NCBI GenBank assembly: GCA_009908915.1
Contig: JAAAOJ010000061.1
Span: 1 to 56,317 of the forward strand
Length of the DNA: 56,317 bases
Direction of reading: 5' to 3'
From: Planctomycetota bacterium
GTDB lineage: Bacteria > Planctomycetota > Phycisphaerae > SM23-33
The position numbers and the translations under genes were made by a program. Each line of letters starts with the position of its first letter. The stretch's first letter is position 1. The notes under the pieces are model-generated. The model did no database searches, was not told the DNA's origin, and saw only the letters and a program-made list of their open reading frames with translations. Shown piece by piece: positions 42,182-51,486 of the stretch.

Positions 42182-42200
42182 CTGAAGGAACCAGAACGAC

Positions 42201-42599
42201 ATGAGTCTTTCCGATCCCATCGCTGACATGCTGACGCGGATACGCAATGGTTTGCGCAGCGGCCACGAGGTCGTCAACGTACGAGCCAGCAAAATCTGCG
42301 AAGGCATTTGCCGCGTCCTGAAGGACGAAGGCTATATTACGGATTACCAGCGCGTCGACGACGCCAAGCAAGGCCTGCTGCGGGTGCATCTGAAGTACGG
42401 CCCGACGGGCGAAGACGTTGTGACGGACATTGAGCGCATCAGCCGAACTGGTTGCCGGGTGTACAAAGGGGTCGAATCCCTGCCCCGGCCGCTGAACGGC
42501 CTGGGCATCAGTGTCGTCTCGACGAGCCATGGCGTGTTGTCGGACCGCGAGTGTCGAGAGAAGAACGTCGGTGGCGAGGTCTTGTGCGTCGTCTGCTGA
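42201..42599 (+). CDS. rpsH: Ribosomal protein S8
   Basis: A 132-residue 16S central-domain protein; in E. coli it represses the spc operon. MSLSDPIADMLTRIRNGLRS, the C-terminal GLGISVVSTSHGVLSDREC and KNVGGEVLCVVC are typical. Normal length. Confidence 0.98.
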   Translation: MSLSDPIADMLTRIRNGLRSGHEVVNVRASKICEGICRVLKDEGYITDYQRVDDAKQGLLRVHLKYGPTGEDVVTDIERISRTGCRVYKGVESLPRPLNGLGISVVSTSHGVLSDRECREKNVGGEVLCVVC

Positions 42600-42618
42600 T
42601 AAGGCGGAGAATGAAAGT

Positions 42619-43191
42619 ATGTCACGAGTCGGCATAAAACCGGTAGCGATTCCGAGCGGCGTGAACGTCGCCGTCAACGGTCAGTCCGTCCAGGTGGAAG
42701 GTAAGCTCGGCACGCTGAGCTTTGACGTCCGCCCGGAGATCGCCGTGGCGGTCGGAGACGATTCGGTCGTCGTCACTCGCAACAATGAACAGCGCCAGAG
42801 CCGTGCGCTGCATGGCCTGACGCGCAGCCTCATCCAGAACATGGTCACGGGCGTCAGCGAGGGCTTCGAGCGGAAGCTCGAGGTTTATGGTGTCGGCTAC
42901 GGCGTGGACTGTCAGGGCAACACGTTGACGATCCACTGCGGCAAGAGCCATCCCGAGAGTCTCGAGGTCCCATCGACGGTCACGGTCGATGTCCAGACGC
43001 CGCAGGCTCGCGGCGACAACGATCCCGCGCGGTTCAGCGTCAAAGGGCCTGACAAGCAGATGGTCGGCGAATTCGCCGCACGGTGCCGTCGCGCCCGACC
43101 GCCCGAGCCGTACAAGGGCAAGGGCGTACGTTACGCTGACGAATATGTCCGCCGCAAGGTCGGCAAGCAGTTCGCCGGCGGCGCCGGGTAA
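42619..43191 (+). CDS. rplF: Ribosomal protein L6
   Basis: A 190-residue protein near the sarcin-ricin loop, with two related folds. MSRVGIKPVAIPSGVNVAVN, ALHGLTRSLIQNMVTGVSEG, FERKLEVYGVGYGVDCQGN and the end RPPEPYKGKGVRYADEYVRR identify it. ATG 42619 is chosen as the usual start; a longer frame reads back into rpsH. Confidence 0.98.
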   Translation: MSRVGIKPVAIPSGVNVAVNGQSVQVEGKLGTLSFDVRPEIAVAVGDDSVVVTRNNEQRQSRALHGLTRSLIQNMVTGVSEGFERKLEVYGVGYGVDCQGNTLTIHCGKSHPESLEVPSTVTVDVQTPQARGDNDPARFSVKGPDKQMVGEFAARCRRARPPEPYKGKGVRYADEYVRRKVGKQFAGGAG

Positions 43192-43227
43192 CCTCCAGTA
43201 CAGATGCGCATGAGGCAGGGCTGAGAG

Positions 43228-43599
43228 ATGAAGCCAGTCATGAAGAAAACTCAGCGTCGGGTTCGACGCAAGAAACACATTCGCAAGCACGTCACCGGTA
43301 CGCAGAAGCGTCCCCGGCTGACCGTCTTCCGCAGCAACAAGAACATGTACGCCCAGATCGTAGACGACATGGCCGGCACGACGCTGGCGTGTGCGTCGAC
43401 GCAGCAGGAGGGCGTTGCCGGCAAGGTCGACAGCCACGGCGGCAACAAGCAGGCGGCGGCCGCCGTTGGCGAGGCCATCGCGGCCAAGGCCAGCGAGAAG
43501 GGCATTACCGAGGTCGTCTTCGATCGCAACGGCTATCCGTATCACGGTCGCGTGAAGGAACTGGCCGAAGCGGCCCGCAAGGGCGGATTGAAATTCTGA
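43228..43599 (+). CDS. rplR: Ribosomal protein L18
   Basis: A 123-residue 5S rRNA-binding protein: basic N-terminus [20 protein letters not shown], then [20 protein letters not shown] and [23 protein letters not shown] 43228 or ATG 43240 could be the start. Normal length. Confidence 0.97.
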   Translation: MKPVMKKTQRRVRRKKHIRKHVTGTQKRPRLTVFRSNKNMYAQIVDDMAGTTLACASTQQEGVAGKVDSHGGNKQAAAAVGEAIAAKASEKGITEVVFDRNGYPYHGRVKELAEAARKGGLKF

Positions 43600-43641
43600 C
43601 GATCCCGTAGCGACGGCAGTTCGCGAAAAGGAGTTTTTCTG

Positions 43642-44151
43642 GTGGCTAGGCAACGAGGACGACGACGAGACAGTTTCGAAGCGGACAGTCCCTTTGAGGA
43701 CAACGTGGTCCAGATCGACCGGTGTTCCAAGGTCGTCAAGGGCGGCCGCAAGCTGAGTTTTTCGGCTCTGGTGGTCGTGGGCGACCGCGGAGGCCAGGTC
43801 GGGCTGGGTTACGGCAAGGCCAATGAGGTCCCGGATGCCGTGGAGAAGGGCATCAGCGAGGCCCGCAAGAGCCTGATGAAGGTTCCGCTGCGTGGCACGA
43901 CGATCCCCCACGAGGTCATCGGACGGGCTGGCGCATCGCGCGTCGTGCTGGTTCCGGCTTCGCCCGGTACCGGCGTGATCGCGGGTAAGAAAATCCGTCC
44001 GCTATTCGAACTGGCGGGCATCGAGAATTTGCTGACCAAGGCCTATGGCTCGACGAGCCCCAAGAATCTGCTGAAGGCGGGTCTCGACGCACTGCACAAA
44101 CTGCGGACCGCTGAGACTGTCAGCGAGCTTCGAGGAGTGAAGATCCAATGA
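43642..44151 (+). CDS. rpsE: Ribosomal protein S5
   Basis: A 169-residue protein of the decoding and mRNA-entry region. GTG 43642 has AAGGAG upstream at good spacing. VVKGGRKLSFSALVVVGDRG, VGLGYGKANEVPDAVEKGIS and VLVPASPGTGVIAGKKIRPL are diagnostic. The TGA overlaps the rplO start as ATGA, so rpmD (L30), normally in this place, is missing. Confidence 0.98.
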   Translation: MARQRGRRRDSFEADSPFEDNVVQIDRCSKVVKGGRKLSFSALVVVGDRGGQVGLGYGKANEVPDAVEKGISEARKSLMKVPLRGTTIPHEVIGRAGASRVVLVPASPGTGVIAGKKIRPLFELAGIENLLTKAYGSTSPKNLLKAGLDALHKLRTAETVSELRGVKIQ

Positions 44152-44723
44152 AACTCGACGCGATACTCTCAGCCGCCGGTAAGCGGAAGGGGCGCAGGCG
44201 CCTCGGTCGTGGCGACGGCTCGGGCCTGGGCAAGACCTCCGGCCGCGGGCACAAAGGCTACGGCGCCCGTAGCGGCGCGAAGAAACGCCTCGGCTACGAA
44301 GGCGGGCAGACGCCCTGCATCAGCCGCGTGCCGAAGCGAGGCTTCAACAACAAGAACTTTCGGACTCTCTACCAAATCGTGAATGTCGCGGCGCTGCAAG
44401 AGCGGTTCGACGACGGTGCGACCGTCGACGCCGAAGCCCTCGTGGCCGCTCGCGTCATCGACAACACCGTCCAGCCGGTGAAGATTCTCGGCAATGGCGA
44501 GCTGAAGAAGAAGCTCGCGGTCAAGGCCGAGAAGTTCTCGGCGGCGGCACAGGAGAAGATTGAAGGCGCCGGCGGCAGCGTTGAGGTCCTCGACCGCAGC
44601 CCCGCCCCGGTCAAGCGGACCATCGGCAAGGCGGCCACGATCGTGCCGCCGGGCGAGGCACCGGCCGAGTCGGCCGACGGGCTGGCCGCAGACAGTTCGG
44701 ACGAGGACCCGTCCGAGGAGTAA
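44148..44723 (+). CDS. rplO: Ribosomal protein L15 with acidic tail
   Basis: A 191-residue assembly protein. The Gly/Arg-rich N-terminus has GRRRLGRGDGSGLGKTSGRG and GHKGYGARSGAKKRLGYEGG, then RVPKRGFNNKNF, and the globular part ends near residue 150. The last 40 residues are Ala/Pro and then Asp/Glu-rich (SSDEDPSEE), an extension over the usual 145 residues. It overlaps rpsE by four bases. Confidence 0.97.
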   Translation: MKLDAILSAAGKRKGRRRLGRGDGSGLGKTSGRGHKGYGARSGAKKRLGYEGGQTPCISRVPKRGFNNKNFRTLYQIVNVAALQERFDDGATVDAEALVAARVIDNTVQPVKILGNGELKKKLAVKAEKFSAAAQEKIEGAGGSVEVLDRSPAPVKRTIGKAATIVPPGEAPAESADGLAADSSDEDPSEE

Positions 44724-44756
44724 TTCGAGCAGGACGCTTTTCAAGGAAGCATTCCC

Positions 44757-46490
44757 GTGGGATTTCGACTGACAAAAACAATGACCGGCCTGGCTTTCCT
44801 GCTTGCCGGCGCGTACTTCTTCCTCGGTGATTACCGGGGCACGGAAGTGCCGCTGTCGGTTGAGCTGCCGGGCGTGGTGCTGGCGCTGGCCGGGCTGTTC
44901 TTCCTGGCCCGCGAGGTCAAGCCCTTTGACGTGTTTCGCACGGCCCTCTCGGCCGTCGGCGGGGCGATCGGCGTCTGGCTGGTCGTGGACGCGGCCATTA
45001 CGCTGACCAGCGGTGAGATGGGCGTGGATCTCGTGCGCCCCATCAGCGGCATTGTCGGCGCGCTGGCCATTGCCGGCGGGTTGTACTACGGCCTGTGGAT
45101 GAAGTCCAACGTCCGTCGCATCCTGGAGAACATCTTCTCCGTACCGGAACTGCTCAACAAGCTTCTGTTTACGCTGGGGTTGCTGGCGGTTTATCGCATC
45201 GGGTTCCACGTGCCGCTGCCGGGCCTCAACAACGCGGCACTGGAAGAACTCGCCAGGCAGCAGCAGGCGGGCGGCGGAATCCTCGGCGAGGCGATGCAGT
45301 ACTTCAGTATGTTTACCGGCGGCAGCCTGCAGCAGAGCACGCTGTTCGGCCTGGGCATCATGCCGTATATTTCGGCGAGCATTATCTTCACGTTGCTGGT
45401 CAACGTCGTCCCGGCCCTGGAGCGTCTCCAGAAGGAAGGCCCCGCCGGGCACAAGAAGATTCAGGAATACACGCGATACGCTACGGTTCTGCTGTGTGTT
45501 ATCCAGGCCAGCTTCTACATGAAGTGGCTGATGTCCGCGAGCGTGGGCAGCGATTACCTGGTATACCCCGAGGTGCAGGGCAGCACGCTGATCTTCCTGA
45601 CGGGCGTGATCGGCCTGACCACCGGCACGATTTTCCTGATGTGGCTTGGCGAGCAGATTGACGAATACGGCATCGGCAACGGTATCAGCCTTCTGATCAT
45701 GGCCGGTATCGTCGTTCGCCTGCCCGGCGCGATCCGCGAACTGGCCGCCCAGGCGAGCCTGTCGCTGACGGCCTCGCAAGACCAGATGGGCCTGATGAGT
45801 ATCGTCTTCCTCGCCGTCTCGTTCGTCTTCGTGGTTGCCGGGGCCATCCTGATCACCCAGGGCCAGCGCCGCATCCCGATCCAGCAGGCCAAGCAGACGC
45901 GAGGGCGCCGGGTCTACGGCGGGCAGCGTCACTACATGCCCCTGCGGGTGAACCACGGCGGCGTGATGCCGATCATCTTCGCCAGTTCGCTGATGATCTT
46001 CCCCGGCGTGCTGACACGCTGGCTCAACAGCACATGGCACAACAGTTTCACACAGAGCCTGCTGCACTTCTTCGAGAACGGCAGCTGGGGCTACACCGTG
46101 GTGTACGTCGGTATGATTTTCTTCTTCGCCTACTTCTGGACGACGGTCCAGTTCAAGCCGAAGGAGATGGCCGACCAGCTTCGCAACATGGGCCACTTCA
46201 TTCCGGGCCTGCGTCCCGGCAAGCGAACGGCGGAGTATCTGGAACGCGTGATGGAACGCATCACCTACTGCGGTGCGGCCTTCCTGGCCGTTATCGCCGT
46301 GCTGCCGACGATCATCGCGACGAAGTTGAATATTCCCTTCAGCATCTCGGCGTTCCTTGGCGGCACGGGGCTGCTGATCATGGTCTCGGTGACACTGGAC
46401 CTTGTCCAGCGAATCGAGGCGAACCTTGTGATGCGTAACTACGGCGGCTTTCTTGGCGGCAGCAGCCGAATCAAAGGAGCGTACCGATAA
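44757..46490 (+). CDS. secY: Preprotein translocase subunit SecY with extra N-terminal membrane domain
   Basis: The protein-conducting channel of the inner membrane. Canonical SecY begins near residue 121 (RRILENIFSVPELLNKLLFT) and has the plug region PLPGLNNAALEELARQQQAG, GIMPYISASIIFTLL, the cytoplasmic loop around GQRRIPIQQAKQTRGRRVYG, and PGLRPGKRTAEYLERVM before the last helix. The first 115 residues add four predicted membrane segments (about 9-24, 36-51, 65-83, 96-114). GTG 44757 has AAGGAA eight bases upstream, and the frame is open throughout. ATG 45099 would give a conventional SecY but has no ribosome-binding site. Total length 577 versus about 440. Confidence 0.95.
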   Translation: MGFRLTKTMTGLAFLLAGAYFFLGDYRGTEVPLSVELPGVVLALAGLFFLAREVKPFDVFRTALSAVGGAIGVWLVVDAAITLTSGEMGVDLVRPISGIVGALAIAGGLYYGLWMKSNVRRILENIFSVPELLNKLLFTLGLLAVYRIGFHVPLPGLNNAALEELARQQQAGGGILGEAMQYFSMFTGGSLQQSTLFGLGIMPYISASIIFTLLVNVVPALERLQKEGPAGHKKIQEYTRYATVLLCVIQASFYMKWLMSASVGSDYLVYPEVQGSTLIFLTGVIGLTTGTIFLMWLGEQIDEYGIGNGISLLIMAGIVVRLPGAIRELAAQASLSLTASQDQMGLMSIVFLAVSFVFVVAGAILITQGQRRIPIQQAKQTRGRRVYGGQRHYMPLRVNHGGVMPIIFASSLMIFPGVLTRWLNSTWHNSFTQSLLHFFENGSWGYTVVYVGMIFFFAYFWTTVQFKPKEMADQLRNMGHFIPGLRPGKRTAEYLERVMERITYCGAAFLAVIAVLPTIIATKLNIPFSISAFLGGTGLLIMVSVTLDLVQRIEANLVMRNYGGFLGGSSRIKGAYR

Positions 46491-47149
46491 TGCGAGTGGT
46501 GTTGATGGGCCCCCCGGGGGCCGGCAAAGGCACACAGGCCTCGCGCCTGGTCGAGACGTTCGGCATGACGCACCTGTCGAGCGGCGATATTTTCCGCGCG
46601 GAGAAAGCCTCCGGCAGCGACCTCGGCCAGAAGCTGGCAGACTATATGACGCGCGGCGAACTCGTCCCGGACGAGATCGTCGTGGAGATGATGGCCAAGG
46701 CGATCACGAACGTCGACGGCGGGCTGCTGCTGGACGGCTTCCCGCGGACGGTCGCCCAGGCCGAAGCGCTGGACAAGACCCTCGAGCAGGCCGACGCGCC
46801 GCTCGACGCGGTGGTTGTGATCACGGCCGACGATGAGGCCATTGTCGATCGCATCACCGGCCGGCGCAGTTGCCCCAAGTGCGGCAAGGGCTTCCACGTG
46901 AAGTTTATGCCGTCCGAGAAGGGCGGGTATTGCGACGCCTGCGACGGCGAGATCGAACTAACCCAGCGCGGCGACGACAAGGAAGAAACCGTTCGCCAGC
47001 GGCTCTCGGCCTACAAGGCCCAGACCGAGCCGGTCATCGACTACTACCGCAAGAGCGACGACGTTGAGGTCGTCGAGGTTGACGGGATGCAGTCGCCGGA
47101 GGCCGTGACGAAAGACATGGTGGCCGCCCTGGAAAAACTGCAGGGCTAG
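46490..47149 (+). CDS. adk: Adenylate kinase, zinc-type lid
   Basis: This enzyme interconverts ATP + AMP and 2 ADP. The 219-residue product has P-loop GPPGAGKGT (7-15), the AMP-site LDGFPRTVAQAE (81-92), and a LID with Cys128, Cys131, Cys148 and Cys151 (SCPKCG...YCDACD), the zinc-binding form. Its ATG shares one base with the secY stop (TAATG), so the two are coupled. secY-adk-map is the usual order. Confidence 0.98.
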   Translation: MRVVLMGPPGAGKGTQASRLVETFGMTHLSSGDIFRAEKASGSDLGQKLADYMTRGELVPDEIVVEMMAKAITNVDGGLLLDGFPRTVAQAEALDKTLEQADAPLDAVVVITADDEAIVDRITGRRSCPKCGKGFHVKFMPSEKGGYCDACDGEIELTQRGDDKEETVRQRLSAYKAQTEPVIDYYRKSDDVEVVEVDGMQSPEAVTKDMVAALEKLQG

Positions 47150-47167
47150 ATCGGCAGGAATCGTGGC

Positions 47168-47944
47168 GTGGCCATCAGATTGAAAACAGCCGACCAGATC
47201 GAACAGATGTACACAGCCGGACAATTGGTCCGGGAGGTGCTGGACCGGCTGGGCGAGATTATCGCCCCTGGCATAACAACCGAAGACCTGGACAGCGAAG
47301 CACAACGCCTCGCCGAGTTGCGCGGGGCGGCCTGCCTCTTCAAGGGCGTGCCCGGTCGCGGCAAGGCCGGGCCGTTCCCCGGTGCGATCTGTGCCTCGAT
47401 CAACGACGAGGTCGTCCACGGCATCCCCCGTGGCGACCGGGCGATCCGCGACGGCGATATCGTCAGCGTCGATTTTGGCATCCGCCGCGAAGGCTGGTGT
47501 GGCGACGCGGCCCGGACGTTCTGCGTGGGCGCGGTCGACGGGGCCACGCGAAAGCTCGTCGGCGCGACCAAGCGTGCCCTGGACATGAGCATCGAGAAGG
47601 CTCGCCCAGGGCGGAGGTGGTCGGAGATCGCCGGGGCCATGCAGGCTTTCCTGAACAAGGAAGGCTTCAGCGTGGTCGAGGAGTTTGTGGGCCACGGCAT
47701 CGGCGAAGAGATGCACGAGGACCCGAAGGTCCCGAATTACGTCTCGCCGGAACTCAAGCGGCGCGACATCGAGTTACGGCCCGGGCTGGTGCTGGCCGTC
47801 GAGCCGATGGTAAACCTCGGCAGCAAGCACGTGAAGATGGGCTCGGACGGCTGGGTTGTCTTGACGACGGACGGCAAACCGAGTGCCCATTGGGAGCACA
47901 CAATCGCGATCGTCGACGACGGTGTCCGGGTATTGACCGCATAG
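47168..47944 (+). CDS. map: Methionine aminopeptidase, type I
   Basis: Removes the initiator Met from new proteins in the cytosol. The 258-residue product carries metal ligands in [20 protein letters not shown] (two Asp), [14 protein letters not shown] (His), VLAVEPMV (Glu) and the last Glu in [12 protein letters not shown]. It starts with GTG 47168 after AGGA. Normal length for the type I enzyme without N-terminal zinc domain. infA, which often follows map, is not present; rpmJ comes next. Confidence 0.97.
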   Translation: MAIRLKTADQIEQMYTAGQLVREVLDRLGEIIAPGITTEDLDSEAQRLAELRGAACLFKGVPGRGKAGPFPGAICASINDEVVHGIPRGDRAIRDGDIVSVDFGIRREGWCGDAARTFCVGAVDGATRKLVGATKRALDMSIEKARPGRRWSEIAGAMQAFLNKEGFSVVEEFVGHGIGEEMHEDPKVPNYVSPELKRRDIELRPGLVLAVEPMVNLGSKHVKMGSDGWVVLTTDGKPSAHWEHTIAIVDDGVRVLTA

Positions 47945-48002
47945 ACGAGAACGTGCAACAGAAGCAGCCGCCACGAGGCGGCCGCTGAAAGTGAGCGACA
48001 CC

Positions 48003-48116
48003 ATGAAAGTGAGAAGTTCCGTAAAGCAGATCTGTGAGCATTGCCGCATCATCCGCCGCAAGGGCGTGGTGCGCGTGATCTGCACAAATCCGAAACATAA
48101 GCAGCGGCAGGGCTGA
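48003..48116 (+). CDS. rpmJ: Ribosomal protein L36
   Basis: A 37-residue zinc-ribbon protein: [20 protein letters not shown], with Cys11, Cys14, Cys27 and His32 in place for zinc (C-x2-C-x12-C-x4-H). It lies 58 bases after map. Confidence 0.96.
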   Translation: MKVRSSVKQICEHCRIIRRKGVVRVICTNPKHKQRQG

Positions 48117-48142
48117 GACGCCCCCGCGAGGAGACCACGTAT

Positions 48143-48526
48143 ATGCCACGTGTCGCCGGTGTAGATATTCCGAACGACAAGCCGACCTGGGTTTCGCTGC
48201 AGTACATCTACGGCGTAGGCCTGAAGACGGCCAAGGAAATCTGTGAACGTCTGGAGATCGAGGAGAACGTTCGCGCGAAGGACCTTGCCGAAGACCAGGT
48301 TTCGCGGATCAGCAACCTGCTCTCGGACGAGTACGTCATTGAGGGCCAGCTTCGCCGCCAGGTCCAGCAGAACATTGTCCGCTTGCGTGACATCGGCTGC
48401 TATCGCGGACTGCGTCATCGCCGGGGCCTGCCGGTCCACGGCCAGCGGACGAAAACCAACGCCCGGACCCGCAAGGGTCCGCGGAAAACGGTTGCCGGCA
48501 AGCGATCGGTCAAGGAGATGCGTTAA
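48143..48526 (+). CDS. rpsM: Ribosomal protein S13
   Basis: A 127-residue head protein forming intersubunit bridge B1. MPRVAGVDIPNDKPTWVSLQ, YIYGVGLKTAKEICERLEIE, DIGCYRGLRHRRGLPVHGQR and TKTNARTRKGPRKTVAGK are diagnostic. ATG 48143 follows GAGGAG at longer spacing. Confidence 0.98.
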   Translation: MPRVAGVDIPNDKPTWVSLQYIYGVGLKTAKEICERLEIEENVRAKDLAEDQVSRISNLLSDEYVIEGQLRRQVQQNIVRLRDIGCYRGLRHRRGLPVHGQRTKTNARTRKGPRKTVAGKRSVKEMR

Positions 48527-48592
48527 CCCCGATGCCCGACGGCGCTACGGGCCGAGCAGGCCTGCCACCTGAGCAAGGAGAACGGTACGACG

Positions 48593-49006
48593 ATGGCCAA
48601 ACAAGGCAAGAGTCAGAAGAGCAAAGGCAAAGCCAAAAGCAAGAAGGTCCGGCGGAATGTCGGACGCGGCATTGCCCACGTGAATGCGACTTTCAACAAC
48701 ACGCGTATTACGATCACCGACACCAACGGCGACGTGATCTGCAGCGAATCGGCCGGCTCGGTCGGCGGCTTCAAGGGCTCCCGCAAGTCGACGCCCTTCG
48801 CTGCCAGTCGCGCCGCGGAAACCGCCGCACAGAAAGCGCGCAAAGTCGGCATGAACGAGGTCGAGGTCAAGGTCAAGGGCCCCGGCAGCGGGCGAGAAAG
48901 CGCGATTACGGGACTGCAGTCTGCCGGGCTGAAGGTCCTCAGCATTGAAGATGGCACGCCGATCCCGCACAACGGGTGCCGGCCGAAAAAGAAGCGCCGC
49001 GTTTAG
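48593..49006 (+). CDS. rpsK: Ribosomal protein S11
   Basis: A 137-residue platform protein. After a Lys/Ser-rich start ([20 protein letters not shown]) it has [60 protein letters not shown] and [18 protein letters not shown]. Normal end, slightly long N-terminus. Confidence 0.98.
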   Translation: MAKQGKSQKSKGKAKSKKVRRNVGRGIAHVNATFNNTRITITDTNGDVICSESAGSVGGFKGSRKSTPFAASRAAETAAQKARKVGMNEVEVKVKGPGSGRESAITGLQSAGLKVLSIEDGTPIPHNGCRPKKKRRV

Positions 49007-49033
49007 TCGCGGGTGAGAAGGAGTTCAAGACTC

Positions 49034-49657
49034 ATGGGACGATATACAGGCCCCACCGACCGCCTGAGCCGCCGCGAAGGCGTGAACCTGATGCTGAAGG
49101 GCGCCCGGGCGCTGAGCGGCAAGACCGAACGCCGGCTCGCCCAGCCGCCCGGCATGCACACCTGGCGTCGCGGGCGCATCAGTGACTACGGGCTGCGCCT
49201 CCGCGAGAAGCAGAAAGTCAAACGATACTACGGTCTGCGCGACCGGCAGTTCATGAACCTCTTCCGCAAGGCCAACCGCATCAAGGGCAACACGGGTTCA
49301 GTCCTGCTGAGCCTGCTGGAACGCCGCCTCGACAACGTGGTGTACAAGCTGGGCTTTGCCCGCTCGCGCCCCGAGGCGCGCCAGACCGTGGTCCACGGCC
49401 ATATCTACGTGAATGGCCGCCGCTGCAATATACCCAGCCGCGAGGTCACCGTTGGCGACACGATCACCACCAAGCCCTCGGAGCGGTCGCAGAACCTTGT
49501 TCGTGCCCGTCTCGAAGAGCTTGGCGAACCGAATCTGCAGAACTGGCTGAAGCTTGAAATGGCTCAACTGACCGGCGAGGTCGTCGCCCTGCCCACGCGG
49601 GACGACGTCAACATCCCGGTCGAAGAAAACCTGATCGTCGAGTTCTGCAGTCGCTAA
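49034..49657 (+). CDS. rpsD: Ribosomal protein S4
   Basis: A 207-residue 16S 5'-domain assembly protein; in many bacteria it also regulates the alpha operon. MGRYTGPTDRLSRREGVNLM lacks the zinc cysteines (C-minus type). The S4 RNA-binding fold is LLSLLERRLDNVVYKLGFAR and ARQTVVHGHIYVNGRRCNIP. ATG 49034 follows AAGGAG. Confidence 0.98.
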   Translation: MGRYTGPTDRLSRREGVNLMLKGARALSGKTERRLAQPPGMHTWRRGRISDYGLRLREKQKVKRYYGLRDRQFMNLFRKANRIKGNTGSVLLSLLERRLDNVVYKLGFARSRPEARQTVVHGHIYVNGRRCNIPSREVTVGDTITTKPSERSQNLVRARLEELGEPNLQNWLKLEMAQLTGEVVALPTRDDVNIPVEENLIVEFCSR

Positions 49658-49730
49658 CCTGCACCCATACCGGCCGAGCAACGAAACAGACTAGATCCGA
49701 GCGGTCCGAAAAGGACGGAGGCATAGATAC

Positions 49731-50759
49731 ATGCGAATTCGATGGCGTGGCCTGGAACTGCCAACACGGGTCGTCAATGACCAGAGCGTTTCCACACCCA
49801 CCTACGGAAAATTCAGCGCCGAGCCCTTCGAACGCGGCTTCGGTACGACGGTGGGAAACTCGCTGCGGCGAATCCTGCTGTCGAGCCTGGAAGGCGCAGC
49901 CGTGACAGATGTCAGCATCGCCGGCGCGGAACACGAGTTCACCGCGATCGACGGCGTGCTGGAGGACGTCACCGACATCATCCTGAATGTCAAATCGCTG
50001 ATCGTCAAGTCCCACACCGACGAGCTGCGCACGATCCGCGTGGCGTCGAATGTCAAGGGCCCCGTGACGGCCGATATGATCGAAGCCGACCCGGCAATCG
50101 AGATTGTCAACGGAGATCTGGTCCTGGCGACGTTGACGGACAACGTGCCGTTTCAGATGGAGATGACGGTCCAGCGAGGGCGCGGCTTCGTGCCGGCCGA
50201 GGAGATGGTCGACCCCGACGACGATCAGCAGATCGGCCTGATCGCGGTCGACGCCTCCTACTCGCCCGTGACCCGCGTCCGCTACTCCACCGAGGACACG
50301 CGTGTCGGGCAGAAGACCAACTACGACCGTCTGGTCATGGAAGTCTGGACGAACGGCACGATCACGCCGGAAATGGCGATGGTCGAGGCCGCCAAGATCC
50401 TCCGCAAGCACCTCAATCCGTTCGTGCAGTATTTCGAACTGGGCGAGCAGATCGTGGACACGTCGGCCACGGAGGCTGAGCAGGAAGTCGACACCGAGCT
50501 GCAGCGCAAGCTGAGCACGCCGGTGCAGGAATTGGAGTTGAGCGTTCGGGCCAGCAACTGCCTCGAGACGGCGAAGATCGAGACCGTCGGGCAGCTGGTG
50601 AACATGACCGAGAGCGACCTGCTGAAGATCCGGAGTTTCGGAAAGACCTCGCTGCGTGAGATCAAGCGGAAGCTATCGGACATGGGCTTGAGCCTGGGCA
50701 TGAACGTGCCGCTGCCGGACAGCGCACAAAGCATGGAAGAAGTGACCATCGAGGACTGA
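49731..50759 (+). CDS. rpoA: RNA polymerase alpha subunit
   Basis: A 342-residue subunit that nucleates polymerase assembly and contacts promoters and activators. The N-terminal dimer domain has FERGFGTTVGNSLRRILLSS and the insert around GAEHEFTAIDGVLEDVTDI. A linker near residues 240-265 leads to the C-terminal DNA-binding domain LELSVRASNCLETAKIETVG and LLKIRSFGKTSLREIKRKL. It lies in the usual place between rpsD and rplQ. Confidence 0.98.
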   Translation: MRIRWRGLELPTRVVNDQSVSTPTYGKFSAEPFERGFGTTVGNSLRRILLSSLEGAAVTDVSIAGAEHEFTAIDGVLEDVTDIILNVKSLIVKSHTDELRTIRVASNVKGPVTADMIEADPAIEIVNGDLVLATLTDNVPFQMEMTVQRGRGFVPAEEMVDPDDDQQIGLIAVDASYSPVTRVRYSTEDTRVGQKTNYDRLVMEVWTNGTITPEMAMVEAAKILRKHLNPFVQYFELGEQIVDTSATEAEQEVDTELQRKLSTPVQELELSVRASNCLETAKIETVGQLVNMTESDLLKIRSFGKTSLREIKRKLSDMGLSLGMNVPLPDSAQSMEEVTIED

Positions 50760-50813
50760 CACCCGTCGGCCGTTTGCTGAACGAAGGTTTGACGGAGAAA
50801 AAGGACGACCGAT

Positions 50814-51449
50814 ATGCGTCATCGCAAAGCAGGCAAGTCATTGTCGCGGAGTGTCAGCCACCGGCGCGCTCTGCGCCGCAACATGGCGAGCTCGCTGATT
50901 GAAAACGGCACGATCCGCACGACCGAGGTCAAGGCCAAGGAGTTGCGACGGTTCGTGGAAAAGCTCATCACCATTGCCAAGAAGGGCACGCTGGCGGCCC
51001 GTCGGCGGGTCATTCGCGAACTTCAGGATCGCGCGATGGCCGAGCGCGACGAGGACGGGCAGATTGTCTTCGATAAGCACGGCCTGGCGGCACTGCAGGA
51101 GCAGACCGTCGTCCAGAAGCTCTTCGACGACGTGGCCCCTCGCTACGCCGACCGCGACGGCGGATACACGCGGATTATCCGCGTGGCGGACCGGCGCATC
51201 GGCGACGCCGGCAAGCAGGTGATCCTGATGCTCGTCGAGGAAGAAGGAGAGACCGGCGGTGATCGCAGGAAGCCCGGCCGCCGGCGCAAGAAGGCCGAAC
51301 GCCGCTATGCCATGGCGTCCGCTGCCAAGTCCTCCGCCGCAACGGTGCCGGCCGATGCGTCGGACGCCGAAGACAAATCGCCCGCCGCCGCCGAGGAGAC
51401 CGACGACGCCGCAGCCGAGCAGGTCGAAGGCGACGAGACGAGCGAGTAA
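50814..51449 (+). CDS. rplQ: Ribosomal protein L17 with long C-terminal extension
   Basis: A 211-residue tunnel-exit protein; E. coli L17 has 127. MRHRKAGKSLSRSVSHRRAL and RNMASSLIENGTIRTTEVKA open it, and RYADRDGGYTRIIRVADRRI followed by GDAGKQVILMLVEEE close the conserved domain near residue 145. The remaining about 65 residues are Lys/Arg-rich then Ala/Asp/Glu-rich, without predicted structure. It is the last gene of the superoperon. Confidence 0.97.
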   Translation: MRHRKAGKSLSRSVSHRRALRRNMASSLIENGTIRTTEVKAKELRRFVEKLITIAKKGTLAARRRVIRELQDRAMAERDEDGQIVFDKHGLAALQEQTVVQKLFDDVAPRYADRDGGYTRIIRVADRRIGDAGKQVILMLVEEEGETGGDRRKPGRRRKKAERRYAMASAAKSSAATVPADASDAEDKSPAAAEETDDAAAEQVEGDETSE

Positions 51450-51486
51450 ATTCCCCGGCCTCGCGCCGCGAGACGATGACCACCGG

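Noticed and set aside
44169..46535. A 788-codon open frame opposite rplO and secY
   Set aside because: Shadow frame, Gln/His/Arg-rich as expected for the reverse of membrane-protein codons.
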